From: Rhizobium sp. WYCCWR10014
Lineage (GTDB): Bacteria > Pseudomonadota > Alphaproteobacteria > Rhizobiales > Rhizobiaceae
DNA length: 64,000 nt
Direction of reading: 5' to 3'
Assembly (NCBI RefSeq): GCF_001657485.1
Contig: NZ_LXFU01000031.1
Span: 152,866-216,865, forward strand
Both the position numbers and the translations under genes were made by a program. Below, one piece after another: positions 9,421-18,310 of the stretch. The notes beneath the pieces are model-generated. The model searched no databases. It worked only from the letters and a program-made list of their open reading frames with translations, and was not told where the DNA came from. Position 1 is the first letter of the stretch, and every line of letters starts with the position of its first letter.

Positions 9421-10428
9421 ATGCCATTGGTCGAGATTTCCAATTTGAAGGTCGCTTTCAGCGGTATCGAAGTCCTGCACGGCGTCGATCTGGCGATCGA
9501 GAAGGGCGAGGCGGTGGGTCTCGTCGGCGAATCCGGCTGCGGCAAGTCGGTCACCTGGCTGGCGGCACTCGGGCTCCTGCCTGGAAAGGCTTCCGTCTCA
9601 GGCAGCGTGCGTCTCGGCAGCGATCAGCTGATCGGCGCGTCGCGCACGAAGCTCGAAAGCATACGCGGCGGCCGCATCGCCATGATCTTCCAGGACCCGT
9701 CGAGCTCGCTCAATCCCGTCATCCGCGCCGGGCGCCAGATCGCCGAAGCCGTCGAACTGCACCGCGGGCTGACCGGCAGGGCCGCCCGCAACGAGGCCGT
9801 CCGGCTGATGGAAATGGTCGGCATTCCCGACGCGGTGCGCCGTTTCGACAATTTTCCGCATGAATTTTCCGGTGGCCAGAACCAGCGGCTGATGATCGCC
9901 ATGGCGCTCGCCGGCAATCCTGACCTGCTGATCGCCGATGAGCCGACGACGGCGCTGGACGCGACGATCCAGGCGCAGATCCTCGATCTGCTGATTTCAA
10001 TCCGCGAGGAAACCGGCATGGCGATCGTCTTCATCAGTCATGATCTCGGCGCGGTGTCGCAGATCTGCGAACGCGTCTGCGTCATGTATGCCGGCAACAT
10101 TGTCGAGAAATGCCCGACGGAATCGTTGTTCCGGTCGCCGCGCCATCCCTATACGCGCGGGTTATTCGATGCCATTCCGCGTATCGATGCCGGCCGCGAC
10201 CGTCTGATCCCGATCCCCGGCACCGTGCCGCAGCCCGGCCGCATGCCCGGCGGCTGCGCTTTTGCTCCGCGTTGCGGCCATTCCTCGGAGCTCTGTCATA
10301 ACAAGGTGCCGCCGCTCGTCGCATTTGACGACGAGCGTGCCACCGCCTGCTTCCATCCGCTCAGTGACGGCGCCACCGCATCGACACCGAACCTCATGCA
10401 GGCCCAGCAGGGAGTGGTATGGGCATGA
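9421..10428 (+). CDS. Peptide ABC transporter ATP-binding protein, DppD/OppD type
   Basis: I place the start at the ATG at 9421, giving 335 residues, because AAGGAGAGG lies 5-6 bases before it; an in-frame ATG 21 bases upstream has no such site. Motifs are Walker A GESGCGKSV near residue 37, Q-loop FQDPSSSLNPV, signature FSGGQNQRLMIAMA and Walker [15 protein letters not shown]. The C-terminal oligopeptide-transport extension has the cysteine pattern GGCAFAPRCGHSSELC, typical of DppD and DppF. It pairs with the next gene as one half of a heterodimeric motor. Confidence 0.9.
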   Translation: MPLVEISNLKVAFSGIEVLHGVDLAIEKGEAVGLVGESGCGKSVTWLAALGLLPGKASVSGSVRLGSDQLIGASRTKLESIRGGRIAMIFQDPSSSLNPVIRAGRQIAEAVELHRGLTGRAARNEAVRLMEMVGIPDAVRRFDNFPHEFSGGQNQRLMIAMALAGNPDLLIADEPTTALDATIQAQILDLLISIREETGMAIVFISHDLGAVSQICERVCVMYAGNIVEKCPTESLFRSPRHPYTRGLFDAIPRIDAGRDRLIPIPGTVPQPGRMPGGCAFAPRCGHSSELCHNKVPPLVAFDDERATACFHPLSDGATASTPNLMQAQQGVVWA

Positions 10429-11420
10429 GCGAACATCAGCTGATCGAAGCAAACGATCTCGTCAAGACTTATACGATGCGCCGCGGCGTCTTCGGAAAGC
10501 CGAGCCATGTCCGGGCGGTCGACGGCGTTTCACTGTCGGTCGCGCCGAAGACGACGCTCGGCATCGTCGGTGAATCCGGCTCAGGAAAATCAACCATGGG
10601 CCGGCTACTGCTCGGGCTCGAAGCTCCCACCGAAGGCAGCGTCCGCTTCGACGGGGAGGCGATGCCGGCACTCAGAACGCCGCGCTGGCGTAGCCTGAGG
10701 GCGCGCATGCAGCTCGTCTTCCAGGATCCGCTGGCAGCCCTTGATCGGCGCATCTCGATCGGCGCTCAGATCGGCGAACCGCTTGCCATCCATGCCGTCG
10801 GAAGCGAGGAGGGGCGGCGCGAACGTGTCGATGAACTGCTCGTCGCCGTCGGTCTTCGCCGCGATCAGGCGGAGCGTTATCCGCACGAGCTTTCGGGCGG
10901 CCAGCGCCAGCGCGTCGTCATTGCTCGCGCCATCGCCACCAATCCGGAGCTTCTGGTCTGCGACGAGCCGGTCTCGGCTCTCGACGTCTCGATCCAGGCG
11001 CAGGTGATCAACCTGTTGCGCGACCTGCAGGAAAACCGCGGCATAGCCATGGCCTTCATCAGCCATGATCTGAAGGTCGTGCGCAACATCGCCGATCGCG
11101 TCGCGGTGATGTATCTCGGCCGGATCGTCGAGGAAGCAGCCTCGGAGGATATCTTCCGCAGCCCGTTGCATCCCTATACGCAAGCACTGGTCTCCAGCGT
11201 TCCGGTTCCCGGCACGGCGCTGCGCGACCGTATCATCCTGCAGGGAGAACCGCCGAACCCGGCTGCCCGGCCTGCCGGCTGCGCCTTTCATCCCCGCTGC
11301 GGCCATGCGGTCGAGCGCTGTCGCGTCGAGACGCCTGAACTCGTCACCGTCGAGGCGGGCCGAAAGGCCGCCTGCCACCTCGTCACGCCCGCATCCGCAT
11401 CAACGCTCATGGAGAGCTGA
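10419..11420 (+). CDS. Peptide ABC transporter ATP-binding protein, DppF/OppF type
   Basis: The 333-residue second ATPase overlaps the end of the first. An alternative ATG at 10425 would give the common ATGA overlap; GGGAG at 10410-10414 could serve either start. Walker A is GESGSGKSTMG, the signature is LSGGQRQRVVIARA, Walker B is LLVCDEPVSALDVS, and the C-terminal cysteine cluster GCAFHPRCGHAVERC is present. The protein should form the ATPase pair with the preceding gene at the cytoplasmic face of the two permeases that follow. Confidence 0.9.
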   Translation: MGMSEHQLIEANDLVKTYTMRRGVFGKPSHVRAVDGVSLSVAPKTTLGIVGESGSGKSTMGRLLLGLEAPTEGSVRFDGEAMPALRTPRWRSLRARMQLVFQDPLAALDRRISIGAQIGEPLAIHAVGSEEGRRERVDELLVAVGLRRDQAERYPHELSGGQRQRVVIARAIATNPELLVCDEPVSALDVSIQAQVINLLRDLQENRGIAMAFISHDLKVVRNIADRVAVMYLGRIVEEAASEDIFRSPLHPYTQALVSSVPVPGTALRDRIILQGEPPNPAARPAGCAFHPRCGHAVERCRVETPELVTVEAGRKAACHLVTPASASTLMES

Positions 11421-11423
11421 GCC

Positions 11424-12353
11424 ATGATCCGCTTCTTCCTGATAAGGGCGTTCCGCGCGCTGATGACCATCGTGCTGGTGGTGACCTTCGCCTTCGTCGT
11501 CCTGCGCCTTTCCGGCGATCCGGCCCTGACGATCATGGGTCCGGAAGCGCCGCCGGAAGCAATCCGCGCCTTCCGTGCCGCCTGGGGTCTCGATCAGCCG
11601 ATCTGGGTGCAGTATCTGCGCTATTTCGGCGCGATCGCCCGCGGTGATCTCGGTATCTCGATGCGCGACGGCCAATCGGCAATCCAGCTCGTGCTCGACC
11701 GCATTCCGGCAACGCTGGAGCTGACGATCCCGGCCCTCATCCTTAAGCTGGTGATCGGCATTCCGGCCGGCGTCTACGCCGCCCTCCATCGCGACAGCTC
11801 GACCGACCGCGCCGTCATGGCGAGCGCGGTGGTCGGCTTCACCATGCCGAGCTTCGTGCTCGGCCTCGTGCTGGTGCTGATCTTCTCCGTCACGCTCGGG
11901 CTGCTGCCGTCGGGAGGCCAGGACAGTTGGATGCATGCCATTCTGCCTATCATCACCATGAGCATCGGCGGTGCCGGCATTCTTGCCCGCTTTGCCCGAA
12001 GCGCGATGATCGAGGTCCTTGGCCAGCCCTATATCCGTACTGCCAGCGCCAAGGGCACTGCCTGGCGAAACGTCGTCTGGCGCCATGCGCTGCCGAATGC
12101 GGCGATCCCGATCGTGACAATCGCCGGCTTCATGGTCGGCACGCTGATCGCCGGCGCCGTCGTGGTGGAATCGCTGTTCTCCTGGCCAGGCGTCGGCCGG
12201 CTTCTCGTCGTCGCCGTCTCAAACCGCGATCTCGCCGTCGTTCAGTGCATCCTGCTGTTGGTGGCAGCGACCATGGTGTTTTCGAATTTCGTCGTCGACA
12301 TCCTTTACGGCTATCTCGACCCACGTCTGCGCAGCAACCAGGCAAGGCATTAA
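11424..12353 (+). CDS. Peptide ABC transporter permease, DppB type
   Basis: A 309-residue inner-membrane protein. It begins with the DppB-type N-terminus (MIRFFLIRAFRALMTIVLVV) and a conserved periplasmic segment GDPALTIMGPEAPPEAI, then WGLDQPIWVQYLRY. The coupling loop is TASAKGTAWRNVVWRHALPNAAIPI near residues 195-220. It starts three bases after the ATPase stop and is followed 11 bases later by the DppC-type permease. Confidence 0.9.
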   Translation: MIRFFLIRAFRALMTIVLVVTFAFVVLRLSGDPALTIMGPEAPPEAIRAFRAAWGLDQPIWVQYLRYFGAIARGDLGISMRDGQSAIQLVLDRIPATLELTIPALILKLVIGIPAGVYAALHRDSSTDRAVMASAVVGFTMPSFVLGLVLVLIFSVTLGLLPSGGQDSWMHAILPIITMSIGGAGILARFARSAMIEVLGQPYIRTASAKGTAWRNVVWRHALPNAAIPIVTIAGFMVGTLIAGAVVVESLFSWPGVGRLLVVAVSNRDLAVVQCILLLVAATMVFSNFVVDILYGYLDPRLRSNQARH

Positions 12354-12364
12354 GGAGCGGAACC

Positions 12365-13234
12365 ATGGCAAATATCTCTGCTCAACCGGCAGCCGTCATC
12401 CACGACGTGCGCGAGAAGAAGAAGCGCGGTGTGCCCGTTTTCGTGATGATCGGTTTTGCCTGGATCGCCGTCGTGATCCTGATCGCGCTGACGGCCGACT
12501 GGATCCGGCCCTACAATATCACCGCCTTCGACCTGAAGAACCGCCTGTCACTGCCCGGCAATGCCACGCATTGGCTCGGAACCGACGAACTCGGCCGCGA
12601 TGTTCTCTCCCGCCTCATCGTGTCGATCCGCATCTCGCTGCTGATCGCCTTCGGCGCAACCCTGATCTCGGCTTTCGTCGGCACGACGCTCGGCTTTCTC
12701 GCCGCTTATTTCCGCGGCGTCGTCGAGCAGCTCGTCGTCATGCTTGCCGATTTTCAGGCGGCCATGCCCTTCCTGATCATGGCGCTCGCCGTACTTGCCT
12801 TCTTCGGCAGTTCGCTACCGCTGCTCATCTGCCTGATGGGCTTCTACGGTTGGGAACGCTATGCGCGGATTGCGCGCGGCCTTGCCATCGCTGCCAGCGG
12901 CCAGGGCTATGCCGCCGCCGTCACACAGCTCGGCGCCAAGCCGGCGCATGTCTATCTCAAGCATATCCTGCCGAACATCGCATCGACGCTGATCGTCTCG
13001 ATGACGCTGACTTTCCCCGAAATCATCCTGATGGAAAGCAGCCTTTCCTTCCTCGGCCTCGGTGTGCAGCCGCCGATGACCAGTCTCGGCAATATGGTGG
13101 GTTACGGGCGCGAATATCTGACCCGTGCGCCCTGGATCATGCTGGCGCCGTCCTTTGTCATCATGCTGACGACGCTGTCGATCAGCATCACCGGCGACTG
13201 GCTGCGCGACAAGCTCGACCCGACGATCGGCTGA
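12365..13234 (+). CDS. Peptide ABC transporter permease, DppC type
   Basis: The start is the ATG at 12365 with AAGGAGCGG before it, giving 289 residues; the frame is open much further upstream but that part overlaps the previous permease. Features are an N-terminal membrane helix at about residues 25-45, the DppC signature THWLGTDELGRDVLSRLI, and the coupling loop AAAVTQLGAKPAHVYLKHILPN. It completes the importer encoded with the phosphonate hydrolase. The following 90 bases hold no obvious terminator. Confidence 0.9.
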   Translation: MANISAQPAAVIHDVREKKKRGVPVFVMIGFAWIAVVILIALTADWIRPYNITAFDLKNRLSLPGNATHWLGTDELGRDVLSRLIVSIRISLLIAFGATLISAFVGTTLGFLAAYFRGVVEQLVVMLADFQAAMPFLIMALAVLAFFGSSLPLLICLMGFYGWERYARIARGLAIAASGQGYAAAVTQLGAKPAHVYLKHILPNIASTLIVSMTLTFPEIILMESSLSFLGLGVQPPMTSLGNMVGYGREYLTRAPWIMLAPSFVIMLTTLSISITGDWLRDKLDPTIG

Positions 13235-13296
13235 CCGCCTGCCGGTCGAGTTTCGATCGGATCGCAAGAAAAACGAATCCCGCACGATCATCGCTG

Positions 13297-13323
13297 TTGA
13301 CAACGGCGAGCAATCGATATTGT
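13297..13323 (+). promoter_or_regulatory. Candidate promoter of the lacI-family gene
   Basis: A perfect -35 hexamer TTGACA lies at 13297-13302. The best -10-like match is TATTGT at 13318-13323, with a short 15-base spacer. The operator palindrome begins three bases further on and would cover the start of transcription. Confidence 0.45.
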
Positions 13324-13325
13324 CT

Positions 13326-13354
13326 TGTAAAGCGGTTTACTAAACCGCTTTACA
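13326..13354. promoter_or_regulatory. LacI-family operator, 29-bp perfect inverted repeat
   Basis: The half-site TGTAAAGCGGTTTA at 13326-13339 is mirrored exactly at 13341-13354 around a single central C. Long, perfect, AT-flanked dyads with a central CG-rich core are typical LacI/GalR operators. It ends 13 bases before the start codon of the adjacent lacI-family gene and follows a TTGACA element, so the regulator probably represses itself and the downstream transport and catabolic genes. No second copy was noticed near the importer genes. Confidence 0.8.
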
Positions 13355-13367
13355 ATGGGTTCAGTCA

Positions 13368-14390
13368 ATGGCCAAGGGAACGACACCGAGCCTGAAGGAT
13401 GTTGCCGCCGCCGCCGGCGTGTCGGTCACGACAGTGTCGCGTTTCGTCAACGGCAGCCTCGATCTTCCCTTTCAGACCAAGAAGCGCATCGAGGATGCGA
13501 TCAAGACGCTCAACTACCGGCCGAACCCGCATGCGCGGCGGTTGAGCAGGGGGCGCTCGGATACGATCGGCCTCGTCGTGCCCGATATCGCCAATCCCTT
13601 CTTCGCGACACTCGTCGCCGCCGTCGAGCAGGCGGCCGATGAAAAGAAGCTCGCCGTCTCCTTGCACGCCACGCTCAACCGGCCGGGACGCGAGATCGAA
13701 TATCTGCAGCTGATCGAGCGCAATCACGTCGACGGCCTGATCTTCGTCACCAATCACCCCGACGACGGCGCGCTTGCCACGCTGATCAACGGCAGCGGCA
13801 AGGTCATTATCGTTGACGAGGACATTCCCGATTCGAAGGCGCCGAAGCTGTTCTGCGACAACGAGCAGGGCGGTTATCTCGCCGGCCGGCATCTGGCCGA
13901 GCAGGGCCATCGGCATGTTCTGTTCATCGGCGGCGACGAGCGTATGATCAGCGCCCGCAGGCGCTATGACGGCCTGCTGAAGGCGCTCAGGGAACGGTAT
14001 GGCGACGAGGCCCGGGCCGACCGCTATGCCGGCGAATATACCATCGAATACGGCCGTGCGGCTGCGCTCGGCTATCTCTCCGGCGACCGAAAGGCGACGG
14101 CGATCTTCGCCAGCTCCGACGAGATCGCCATCGGGCTGGTCGAGGTCTTCAGAAGCCGAGGCGTCTCGATCCCTTCTGACATCTCGGTTATCGGCTTCGA
14201 CGATGTCGGTCCGCTTCATCTTTTTGCACCGCCGCTGACCGCCATCCGTCAGCCGGTGCGTCAGATCGGAAGGCGGTCGCTGGAGCTGCTTCTGGAAACA
14301 AATTGGCACGAGTGGAACCCATCCGCCTCGGAAGAACTCCTGCCTGTCGAAATCGTGGTGCGGAACTCCGTTGCGCCGCCTGCGAAATAA
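13368..14390 (+). CDS. LacI-family transcriptional regulator
   Basis: The 340-residue protein has the N-terminal LacI helix-turn-helix and hinge (SLKDVAAAAGVSVTTVSRFVNGS, residues 6-28, then YRPNPHARRLSRGRSDTIGLVVPDI). A periplasmic-binding-protein-like effector domain follows, with the canonical DEIAIGLVEVFRSRG and IGFDDVG segments. It probably binds the 29-bp dyad directly upstream and controls the transporter and enzyme genes that follow on the same strand from 14429 to 22459. The effector is likely the imported sugar or a phosphorylated intermediate. Confidence 0.92.
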   Translation: MAKGTTPSLKDVAAAAGVSVTTVSRFVNGSLDLPFQTKKRIEDAIKTLNYRPNPHARRLSRGRSDTIGLVVPDIANPFFATLVAAVEQAADEKKLAVSLHATLNRPGREIEYLQLIERNHVDGLIFVTNHPDDGALATLINGSGKVIIVDEDIPDSKAPKLFCDNEQGGYLAGRHLAEQGHRHVLFIGGDERMISARRRYDGLLKALRERYGDEARADRYAGEYTIEYGRAAALGYLSGDRKATAIFASSDEIAIGLVEVFRSRGVSIPSDISVIGFDDVGPLHLFAPPLTAIRQPVRQIGRRSLELLLETNWHEWNPSASEELLPVEIVVRNSVAPPAK

Positions 14391-14428
14391 TAATCAGCAA
14401 CGTCAAAAAACCAAAAGAGGATGAGAAC

Positions 14429-15379
14429 ATGACACGGAATTTGACAAGACGAACGATGATCGCAGCCGCCGGCTTCACGGCATTGACCTTCATCGGCCTG
14501 TCCAGCGCCGCTGCGCAGGAAAAGACTGTCGCATTGGTGCAGATCAACCAGCAGGCGCTTTTCTTCAATCAGATGAATGAGGGCGCCCAGAAGGCGGCCG
14601 ATGCCGCCGGCGTCAAACTGGTGATCTTCAACGCCAACAACGAGACGACCGCGCAGAACAGCGCGATCGAAACCTACGTCCAGGAAAAGGTCTCCGGTCT
14701 TGCCGTCGTGGCGATCGACGTCAACGGCATCATGCCGGCGGTCAAGCAGGCGGCCGATGCCGGCATTCCGGTCGTGGCCATCGACGCCATCCTGCCGGAT
14801 GGTCCGCAGAAGGCGCAGATCGGCGTGGATAATGCCGCGGCCGGCGCCGACATGGGCAAATACTTCCTCGACTACGTCAAGGCGAACATGGGCGGCAAGG
14901 CCAAGCTCGGCGTCGTCGGTGCGCTGAACTCATTCATCCAGAATATCCGCCAGGAGGGCTTCGAGAAGACCTTGAAAGGCGTCGACGGTATCGAAATGGC
15001 CGGCGTCGTCGACGGCCAGAACATCCAGGACAACGCCCTTGCGGCGGCCGAAAACCTGATCACCGCCAATCCTGACCTGACGGCTATCTACGCCACTGGC
15101 GAGCCGGCCCTGATGGGGGCAATCGCCGCCGTCCAGAGCCAGGGCAAGCAGGACAAGATCAAGGTGTTCGGTTGGGATCTGACTGCCGAAGCCATTGCCG
15201 GTATCGATGCCGGCTTCGTTGTCGCCGTCGTCCAGCAGGACCCGGCCGCGATGGGCGGTGCGGCCGTCGACGCGCTGGTGAAGGCCTCTGCCGGCGAGGC
15301 CGTCACCAAGACGATCTCGGTGCCGATCACCATCGTGACCAAAGAGAATGTCGAGCCGTACCGGGCCGTCTTCAAATGA
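14429..15379 (+). CDS. Ribose-type sugar ABC transporter substrate-binding protein
   Basis: A 316-residue receptor of the RbsB/XylF class. The signal peptide carries the pair RR at residues 7-8 (LTRRTMIAAAG) and cleavage is likely after SAAAQ near residue 29. The fold is marked by QINQQALFFNQMNEGAQKAAD at the mature N-terminus and VFGWDLTAEAIAGIDAGFV near the C-terminus. AAGAGGATGAG precedes the ATG. The stop overlaps the ATPase start. The ligand should be a pentose, hexose or polyol, but binding residues do not identify it. Confidence 0.9.
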   Translation: MTRNLTRRTMIAAAGFTALTFIGLSSAAAQEKTVALVQINQQALFFNQMNEGAQKAADAAGVKLVIFNANNETTAQNSAIETYVQEKVSGLAVVAIDVNGIMPAVKQAADAGIPVVAIDAILPDGPQKAQIGVDNAAAGADMGKYFLDYVKANMGGKAKLGVVGALNSFIQNIRQEGFEKTLKGVDGIEMAGVVDGQNIQDNALAAAENLITANPDLTAIYATGEPALMGAIAAVQSQGKQDKIKVFGWDLTAEAIAGIDAGFVVAVVQQDPAAMGGAAVDALVKASAGEAVTKTISVPITIVTKENVEPYRAVFK

Positions 15380-16188
15380 TCGGCAACGGACAGCATGATA
15401 TCGCTGTCGCCGGTTCCGGAGGGGTCGCACCCTCCGGAACCGGAACTTCCGGCAGCACCCGATCCGACCCGCGCATCTCCCTGCGCGGCATCCGCAAGTC
15501 CTTCGGCTCGCATCAGGCGCTGCGCGGCGTCGATCTCGACATCTTCCCGGGCGAATGCCTTGGTCTCGTCGGCGACAATGCCGCCGACGAGACCAAGATC
15601 ATCTCGGGAACCTATATTCCCGATGCCGGCACGATCACCATGGAGGGCGAGGAGGTTCGCTTCTCCGGCCCCGCGGATGCGCGTGGGCGTAACATCGAAA
15701 TGGTGTTCCAGGATCTCAGCCTCTGCGACCATATCGATGTCGTCGGCAATCTCTTCCTCGGCCGCGAGCTCAGCCGCGGGCCGTTTCTCGATACCAAAAC
15801 GATGCTGATCGAAGCCCGCAAGATGCTGGATTCGCTTGAGATCCGCATCCCGAGGCTGACGGGCAAGGTCGCCCAGCTCTCCGGCGGGCAGCGACAGGCG
15901 ATCGCCATTGCACGCGCCGCCTCCTTCAAGCCGAAGGTGCTGATCATGGACGAGCCGACATCGGCGCTCGCGGTCGCAGAGGTCGAGGCGGTGCTGTCGC
16001 TGATCAACCGCGTCAAGGCAAACGGCGTTTCGGTGATCCTCATCACCCACCGGCTGCAGGACCTCTTCAGGGTCTGCGACCGCATCGCTGTCATGTACGA
16101 GGGCACCAAGGTGGCCGAACGGCAGATCGGCAGCACCAACCTCGAGGATCTCGTCCATTTGATCGTCGGTGAAGGAGCCAGGCAATGA
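15376..16188 (+). CDS. Sugar ABC transporter ATPase with a destroyed Walker A motif
   Basis: This 270-residue, single-domain ATPase starts in a four-base overlap with the receptor gene. A Gly/Ser/Thr-rich leader of about 30 residues precedes the cassette. Q-loop (VFQDLSLCDHI), signature (LSGGQRQAIAIARA), Walker B (LIMDEPTSAL) and switch histidine (ITHRLQD) are intact. The P-loop at residues 66-78 reads GDNAADETKIISG where relatives have GDNGAGKST followed by three or four residues before ISG, so the invariant Lys and the following Ser/Thr are absent and the loop is three residues shorter. If it homodimerises neither site has a P-loop lysine. The frame is unbroken and neighbours overlap, so it is either a functional variant, a component paired with another ATPase, or an early decay event. 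Confidence 0.85.
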   Translation: MIGNGQHDIAVAGSGGVAPSGTGTSGSTRSDPRISLRGIRKSFGSHQALRGVDLDIFPGECLGLVGDNAADETKIISGTYIPDAGTITMEGEEVRFSGPADARGRNIEMVFQDLSLCDHIDVVGNLFLGRELSRGPFLDTKTMLIEARKMLDSLEIRIPRLTGKVAQLSGGQRQAIAIARAASFKPKVLIMDEPTSALAVAEVEAVLSLINRVKANGVSVILITHRLQDLFRVCDRIAVMYEGTKVAERQIGSTNLEDLVHLIVGEGARQ

Positions 16189-17189
16189 CAGCTTATACGG
16201 AACGCGGTCACGGCTCACGCGCTGCCGATTTCCTCGGCGAACATGCGCAGGTCCTGTCGATCGCCATCTTCTTCCTCGCCTGCATGATTTTCTTCTCGAT
16301 CGGCAGCGAGACCTTCTTAACGCTTGGCAACATCCTGAACATCGTCAGGCAGGCCGCTCCCATCCTGATCGTCGCCATTGCCATGACCTTCGTCATCATC
16401 ACCGGCGGCATCGATCTGTCGGTCGGCTCGCAGGTCGCCCTCATCAATGCTGTGGCGGCAATCGTCATGGCGATGGGGGTTCCCTGGCCGTCCGTTGTCA
16501 TCGGCATGCTCGTGCTCGGCGCCTTCATGGGGCTGGTCCAGGGCTGGTTTACCGCCTATCAGGGCATCCCGGCCTTTATCGTCACGCTCGCCGGCCTCTC
16601 GATCCTGCGCGGCTTGGCGCTCTACCTGACGCAGGGTTACTCCATCCCGATCAAGGATGCGCCCGGCTTCTTCGCGCTCGGCCGCGGCGAGATCCTGAGC
16701 TTCCCGATCCCTGCCATCATCGCCCTCATCATCGCCGTTCTCGGCTATGTCGTCATCACCGCAACGAAATACGGCCGGCAGGTCGTGGCTGTCGGTTCCA
16801 ATATGGAGGCAGCACGGCGTGTCGGCATGCCCGCAAAATGGATCATCGCCTCGGTCTACATCATCTCGGGCGTCGCCTGCGCAGTCGCCGGCCTGCTGAT
16901 CGCTGCCAGGCTCGGCTCCGGCTCGTCCAATGCAGCCGTCGGTTTCGAGCTGCAGGTGATCGCCGCCGTCGTTCTCGGCGGAACATCGCTGATGGGCGGG
17001 CGCGGCACCATTCTCGGCACGGTATTGGGCACGCTGACCATCGCCGTCATCGGCAACGGCCTGATCCTGATGCACATATCGCCGTTCTTCACCCAGATCG
17101 TCACCGGCGCCATCATTCTCGTCGCCATATGGCTGAACACGCGCATCTTCACCGCCAATTTCCGTTTCGGAATGGGCAGGAAAGGATGA
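16185..17189 (+). CDS. Ribose-type sugar ABC transporter permease (RbsC family)
   Basis: The 334-residue permease overlaps the ATPase stop by four bases. It has eight to ten hydrophobic segments and RbsC hallmarks: ITGGIDLSVGSQVAL near residue 67, GIPAFIVTLAGLSILRG near residue 127, NMEAARRVGMPAKWI, and VVLGGTSLMGGRGTILGT near residue 265. It forms the homodimeric channel of the importer with the receptor at 14429. The ATPase partner is the unusual protein just upstream. Confidence 0.9.
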   Translation: MTAYTERGHGSRAADFLGEHAQVLSIAIFFLACMIFFSIGSETFLTLGNILNIVRQAAPILIVAIAMTFVIITGGIDLSVGSQVALINAVAAIVMAMGVPWPSVVIGMLVLGAFMGLVQGWFTAYQGIPAFIVTLAGLSILRGLALYLTQGYSIPIKDAPGFFALGRGEILSFPIPAIIALIIAVLGYVVITATKYGRQVVAVGSNMEAARRVGMPAKWIIASVYIISGVACAVAGLLIAARLGSGSSNAAVGFELQVIAAVVLGGTSLMGGRGTILGTVLGTLTIAVIGNGLILMHISPFFTQIVTGAIILVAIWLNTRIFTANFRFGMGRKG

Positions 17190-17193
17190 GGCG

Positions 17194-18273
17194 ATGAGCG
17201 AACAGAAAATAGAGAGCCTGTCAGAAGCCCATGTTCGCTCCGGCAAGGCGATGACCGTCACCGGTCCGATTTCGGCGGATGCGCTTGGCGTGACGCTGAT
17301 GCACGAGCACATCCTCAACGACTGCCGCTGCTGGTGGCATGCGCCGAAGACGCCGGAGCGGCAATATCTCGCCGAAAGCTTCGTCTGCATGGAGATCCTC
17401 GGCGAACTCCGGCAGGACCCCTTCGTCAACAAGCACAATATCACGCTGGATGACGAACATCTGGCGGTGGCCGAACTCAAGGATTTCGCAACGGCGGGCG
17501 GGCGCACCGTGGTGGAGCCGACCTGCAAGGGCATCGGCCGCGATCCGCTGGCACTGAAACGTATCTCCGAAGCGTCAGGCCTCAACATCGTGATGGGAGC
17601 GGGCTATTATCTCGGCTCCTCGCATCCGGAAGGCGTCGCCGCGATGAGCGTCGATGACATCGCGGGCGAAATCCTCCGCGAGGCGAGGGAAGGCGTCGAC
17701 GGCACCGGCGTCCGGATCGGCCTGATCGGCGAGATCGGCGTCTCCTCGGATTTCACCGCCGAGGAGGAGAAATCGCTGCGCGGTGCCGCACGCGCGCAGG
17801 TGCTGACCGGACTTCCGCTGATGGTGCATCTGCCGGGCTGGTTCCGCCTCGGCCACCGCGTGCTCGACGTGGTGGCGGAAGAAGGAGCGGATCTCCGCCA
17901 CACCGTGCTTTGCCACATGAACCCGTCGCATGACGACATCACCTATCAGAGCGAGCTGGCCGCGCGCGGCGCCTTCATCGAATATGACATGATCGGCATG
18001 GATTTCTTCTATGCCGACCAGCAGGTGCAGTGCCCAAGCGACGAGGAAGCGGCGCGCGCCATCGTGCGTCTCGTCGAGGCCGGTTATCTCGACCGGATTC
18101 TTCTGTCGCACGACGTCTTTCTGAAGATGATGCTGACGCACTACGGCGGCAATGGCTACGCCTACATCCTTCGCCACTTCCTGCCCCGTCTTCAGCGGCA
18201 CGGCCTCGACAAGACGGTTCTCGACGAAATGATGCGCAGCAATCCACGCCGCGTCTTTCACGCCGGAGCTTAG
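17194..18273 (+). CDS. Phosphotriesterase-family (PHP-like) metal hydrolase
   Basis: A 359-residue amidohydrolase-superfamily protein. Visible metal ligands are His37 and His39 in MHEHIL, Glu180 in GLIGEIG, His212 in MVHLPGW, His241 in VLCHMNP and Asp307 in LLSHDVF. Glu180 replaces the carboxylated lysine of true phosphotriesterases, as in E. coli Php and related lactonases. A sugar lactonase or phosphodiesterase role is therefore more likely than organophosphate cleavage. It starts four bases after the permease stop, tying it to the imported compound. No signal peptide is seen. Confidence 0.85.
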   Translation: MSEQKIESLSEAHVRSGKAMTVTGPISADALGVTLMHEHILNDCRCWWHAPKTPERQYLAESFVCMEILGELRQDPFVNKHNITLDDEHLAVAELKDFATAGGRTVVEPTCKGIGRDPLALKRISEASGLNIVMGAGYYLGSSHPEGVAAMSVDDIAGEILREAREGVDGTGVRIGLIGEIGVSSDFTAEEEKSLRGAARAQVLTGLPLMVHLPGWFRLGHRVLDVVAEEGADLRHTVLCHMNPSHDDITYQSELAARGAFIEYDMIGMDFFYADQQVQCPSDEEAARAIVRLVEAGYLDRILLSHDVFLKMMLTHYGGNGYAYILRHFLPRLQRHGLDKTVLDEMMRSNPRRVFHAGA

Positions 18274-18310
18274 CTCCCTCCATTCAATCGATCACAGGTA
18301 AACGCAGACC

